64,000 nucleotides of DNA. It comes from Haloarcula salinisoli. Lineage in GTDB: Archaea; Halobacteriota; Halobacteria; Halobacteriales; Haloarculaceae. The translations under genes and the position numbers were made by a program. Location of the stretch: the NCBI RefSeq assembly GCF_019599405.1, contig NZ_RKLQ01000003.1, positions 1 to 64,000 on the forward strand. Reading direction: 5' to 3'. The notes under the pieces are model-generated. The model saw only the letters and a list, made by a program, of their open reading frames with translations. It was not told where the DNA came from and did not search any database. Shown here one piece after another: positions 62,170-64,000 of the stretch (its first letter is position 1; each line of letters starts with the position of its first letter).

Positions 62170-62703
62170 TCAGGAGATAAGGAGCTCTTCGCCCTTCTCT
62201 ACCTTGATGCGGCAGGACGGTGTTATCTTGTTGTAGGCACGGCGGAACGCTTCCTTGACGTGCTCGGCGTCCTCGACGTTGCAGTAGGCGGTAAACAGCT
62301 GCTCGCCGGCGTTCATCCGGGCGGCGGTGCCGACGATCTTCCCGAAGGCGGCCCGCATCCCGTCGGAGACACGGTCGGCGCCGGCGCCGGTCGCCTGCTT
62401 GTTCTCTCGCAGGACCTGGTGGGGGAACTTCCTGAGGGTCATGCGGTAGTCGCCCTCCTCGCCGATGGTCTTGATGAGGTGGCGGTTCGCCGAAAGGCGC
62501 GAGGCCTCCAGCGAGCCGTGTCGGAGCTGGACCTCTTCCTCGACGATGAGGCTTATCTGGACGGGGTACTCGTCCTTGTCTTTGGTCTTGCGACCCATCT
62601 CGTGCTGTGCAATCTTCGAACCGGGGATGCCCGTGATGTACTCGCGCCGGGTGTACGATGGCTTGTCGATGTCCCGGTACATCGAGGCAGGTTTGTCGGA
62701 CAT
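62170..62703 (-). CDS. rpl10e: Ribosomal protein L10e (L16 family)
   Basis: 177 residues, normal length. [31 protein letters not shown] is the classic haloarchaeal start, with [26 protein letters not shown] and the C-terminal [16 protein letters not shown]. It sits near the 5S rRNA and A-site tRNA in the large subunit. ATG 62703 is the only start giving this conserved N-terminus. Confidence 0.96.
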   Translation of the reverse strand: MSDKPASMYRDIDKPSYTRREYITGIPGSKIAQHEMGRKTKDKDEYPVQISLIVEEEVQLRHGSLEASRLSANRHLIKTIGEEGDYRMTLRKFPHQVLRENKQATGAGADRVSDGMRAAFGKIVGTAARMNAGEQLFTAYCNVEDAEHVKEAFRRAYNKITPSCRIKVEKGEELLIS

Positions 62704-62882
62704 AGGTACTCTTGGTGGAGACGTGGCCGAGCGCCCCAATAAGGGCTTCGAAGGGCCCGCGTGCGGATGAGTCGGTGTGACACGCGCCGCGGCGACGCCC
62801 CCCAGCGGCCGCGAACGGCCCGGTAACGTGCGTGTAACCTCGCTTGGGTGTTTATACCGGTCGACCGCCAACGGATAGTACC

Positions 62883-63884
62883 ATGAATATGCTCGTCGAC
62901 GGCGAGTGGCGGACAGACGCGTATCAGAGTACGAACGAGGACGGTGAGTTCGACCGACAGGAGACCAGTTTCCGCGACAGAATCGAGGACGACCCGGACG
63001 CACGCTTCCAGCCAGAGGCCGGCCGCTACCACCTGTACGTCTCGCTGGCCTGTCCGTGGGCCCACCGCACACTACTGGTGCGGGCGCTGAAGGGGCTGGA
63101 CGACGCAATCAGCGTCGATATCGTCGACCCCTATCGGGACGAGGACGGCTGGCAGTTCACGCCCGAGAAGGACGGCTGCACCGAGGACTCCCTCTATGGC
63201 TCGGACTACCTCCGCGAGCTCTACGTCGAGGCCGACCCCGACATGACCGGCCGTGTCACCGTCCCCGTCCTCTGGGACAAACAGGAGGAGACTATCGTCA
63301 ACAACGAGTCCAAGGAGATTCTCCGGATGCTCGACACCGAGTTCGATTCGGTGGCCGAGTACGACGTGGACCTCTACCCCGAGGGCTACCGGGAAGACGT
63401 CGACCGCATCATCGAGGACATCTACGAGCCTATCAACAACGGCGTCTACCGCGCTGGCTTCGCAGACACGCAAAACGCATACGACAACGCCGTTTCCGAA
63501 CTCTTCGACGCGCTGGACCACTGGGACGAGCTGCTCGAAGAACAACGTTATCTCGCCGGTGACCGCCTGACGGAGGCGGATATCTGCATGTTCACGACCC
63601 TCGTTCGGTTCGACGAGGTGTACCACACCCACTTCCAGTGCAACCACAAGCTCATCCGGGAGTACGACAACCTCTGGCCGTATCTGCGGGACCTCTACCA
63701 GACGCCAGGCGTCGCAGCGACAGTCGACATGGACCACATCACCGAACACTACTACACCACGCACCCCGACGTGAGTCCGAAGGGGTTCGTCCCGATCGGT
63801 CCCGACCCCGACTTCGAGGCGGCCCACGACCGCGACGAACTCCCGGGCGACCTGCCCGAGGACCTGCTGGCGACGGCCCGGTAA
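62883..63884 (+). CDS. Glutathionyl-hydroquinone-reductase-like GST (Xi class)
   Basis: 333 residues, normal for the Xi class. The N-terminal thioredoxin-like half has [15 protein letters not shown] with the catalytic Cys in ACPWAH, as in the S-glutathionyl-hydroquinone reductases, and [18 protein letters not shown]. The C-terminal half is all-helical ([24 protein letters not shown]). Haloarchaea use gamma-glutamylcysteine rather than glutathione, so the true thiol is probably different. The TATA box tttatac at 62851-62857 lies about 28 nt before the ATG. Confidence 0.9.
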   Translation: MNMLVDGEWRTDAYQSTNEDGEFDRQETSFRDRIEDDPDARFQPEAGRYHLYVSLACPWAHRTLLVRALKGLDDAISVDIVDPYRDEDGWQFTPEKDGCTEDSLYGSDYLRELYVEADPDMTGRVTVPVLWDKQEETIVNNESKEILRMLDTEFDSVAEYDVDLYPEGYREDVDRIIEDIYEPINNGVYRAGFADTQNAYDNAVSELFDALDHWDELLEEQRYLAGDRLTEADICMFTTLVRFDEVYHTHFQCNHKLIREYDNLWPYLRDLYQTPGVAATVDMDHITEHYYTTHPDVSPKGFVPIGPDPDFEAAHDRDELPGDLPEDLLATAR

Positions 63885-63893
63885 CGCCGCCGC

Positions 63894-64000
63894 TCAGCGT
63901 CCCAGTTTCTCCGCGACCCGTTCCCTGTCGGCCGGTTCGTTGACGTTGTGACACCACCCGTCGAGTTCGACCGTCTCGACGCGGTGACCGCGCTGCCGGA
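63894..64000 (-). CDS. mobA: C-terminal end of a probable MobA (partial)
   Basis: The last 35 codons read RQRGHRVETVELDGWCHNVN, then EPADRERVAEKLGR and the stop. 'W-x-x-NVN-x-P-x-D' is the typical end of molybdenum-cofactor guanylyltransferase or a related nucleotidyltransferase. The gene runs off the window edge, so the assignment rests on this short piece. It is convergent with the GST-like gene. Confidence 0.6.
   Translation of the reverse strand, partial: RQRGHRVETVELDGWCHNVNEPADRERVAEKLGR

Overview
The window is a chromosomal segment of a halophilic archaeon (class Halobacteria). It has high-GC coding sequence, very acidic proteins, TATA boxes centred about 27 bases ahead of many start codons (leaderless mRNAs), an rRNA operon ending 23S-5S-tRNA-Cys, an archaeal RNase P RNA, TFB, L10e, Azf-type glucose-6-phosphate dehydrogenase and a fused CoxA-CoxC. 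The family Haloarculaceae is a guess from overall impression; the genus cannot be fixed from this sequence alone.

Layout. 1-1334: the 3' end of 23S rRNA, 5S rRNA, a terminator hairpin, a small protein and tRNA-Cys with decayed copies of its own 3' end. 1335-17885: a large Tad/type IV-pilus-like locus. It holds a dedicated TFB, a MinD-like/RadA-like fusion, a giant 1411-residue single-pass protein and three further pilin-like proteins, a MinD-type ATPase, and, divergently, a VirB11/TadA-type ATPase with a TadC/ArlJ-type membrane protein, plus coiled-coil and secreted accessory proteins. 17988-24153: small membrane and acidic proteins, tRNA-Lys with decayed 3' copies, a siroheme nitrite/sulfite reductase, RNase P RNA and a metzincin-like lipoprotein. 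24154-26675: an AT-richer ABC exporter pair. 26785-35924: UvrB, a KhtT/KhtU-like cation antiporter, small zinc-ribbon proteins, PadR-like and ArsR-like regulators, a UvrD-like helicase, a hairpin-array repeat and a YfcE-like phosphodiesterase.

35934-43971: a TumE-type toxin/antitoxin pair, then an integrated island of about 7.25 kb bounded by a 115-bp direct repeat (7 mismatches) derived from the 3' end of azf. The island carries a tyrosine integrase beside its left end, two unknown membrane proteins (one with 36-bp tandem repeats), a solitary HsdR-N nuclease, 1.3 kb of AT-rich non-coding DNA with iteron-like repeats, and an overlapping two-gene unit of unknown protein plus PD-(D/E)XK nuclease. 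That unit is the best candidate here for an undescribed defence system.

43856-64000: azf, mptD, a creatininase-family gene, the cytochrome oxidase operon (coxB, coxAC, subunit IV), a second and inverted hairpin-array repeat, gap-pgk, Hsp20, a RimK-like ATP-grasp enzyme, a Tat-exported subtilase with CBM6-like and two ricin-type domains, L10e, a glutathionyl-hydroquinone-reductase-like GST, and the C-terminal end of a probable mobA.

The two most unusual features are (i) two approximately 400-bp intergenic elements (34968-35354 and 51908-52326, in opposite orientation) bounded by the same inverted end sequence and filled with short perfect hairpins joined by TGATSA-type linkers, and (ii) the azf-targeted island with its uncharacterised nuclease module.
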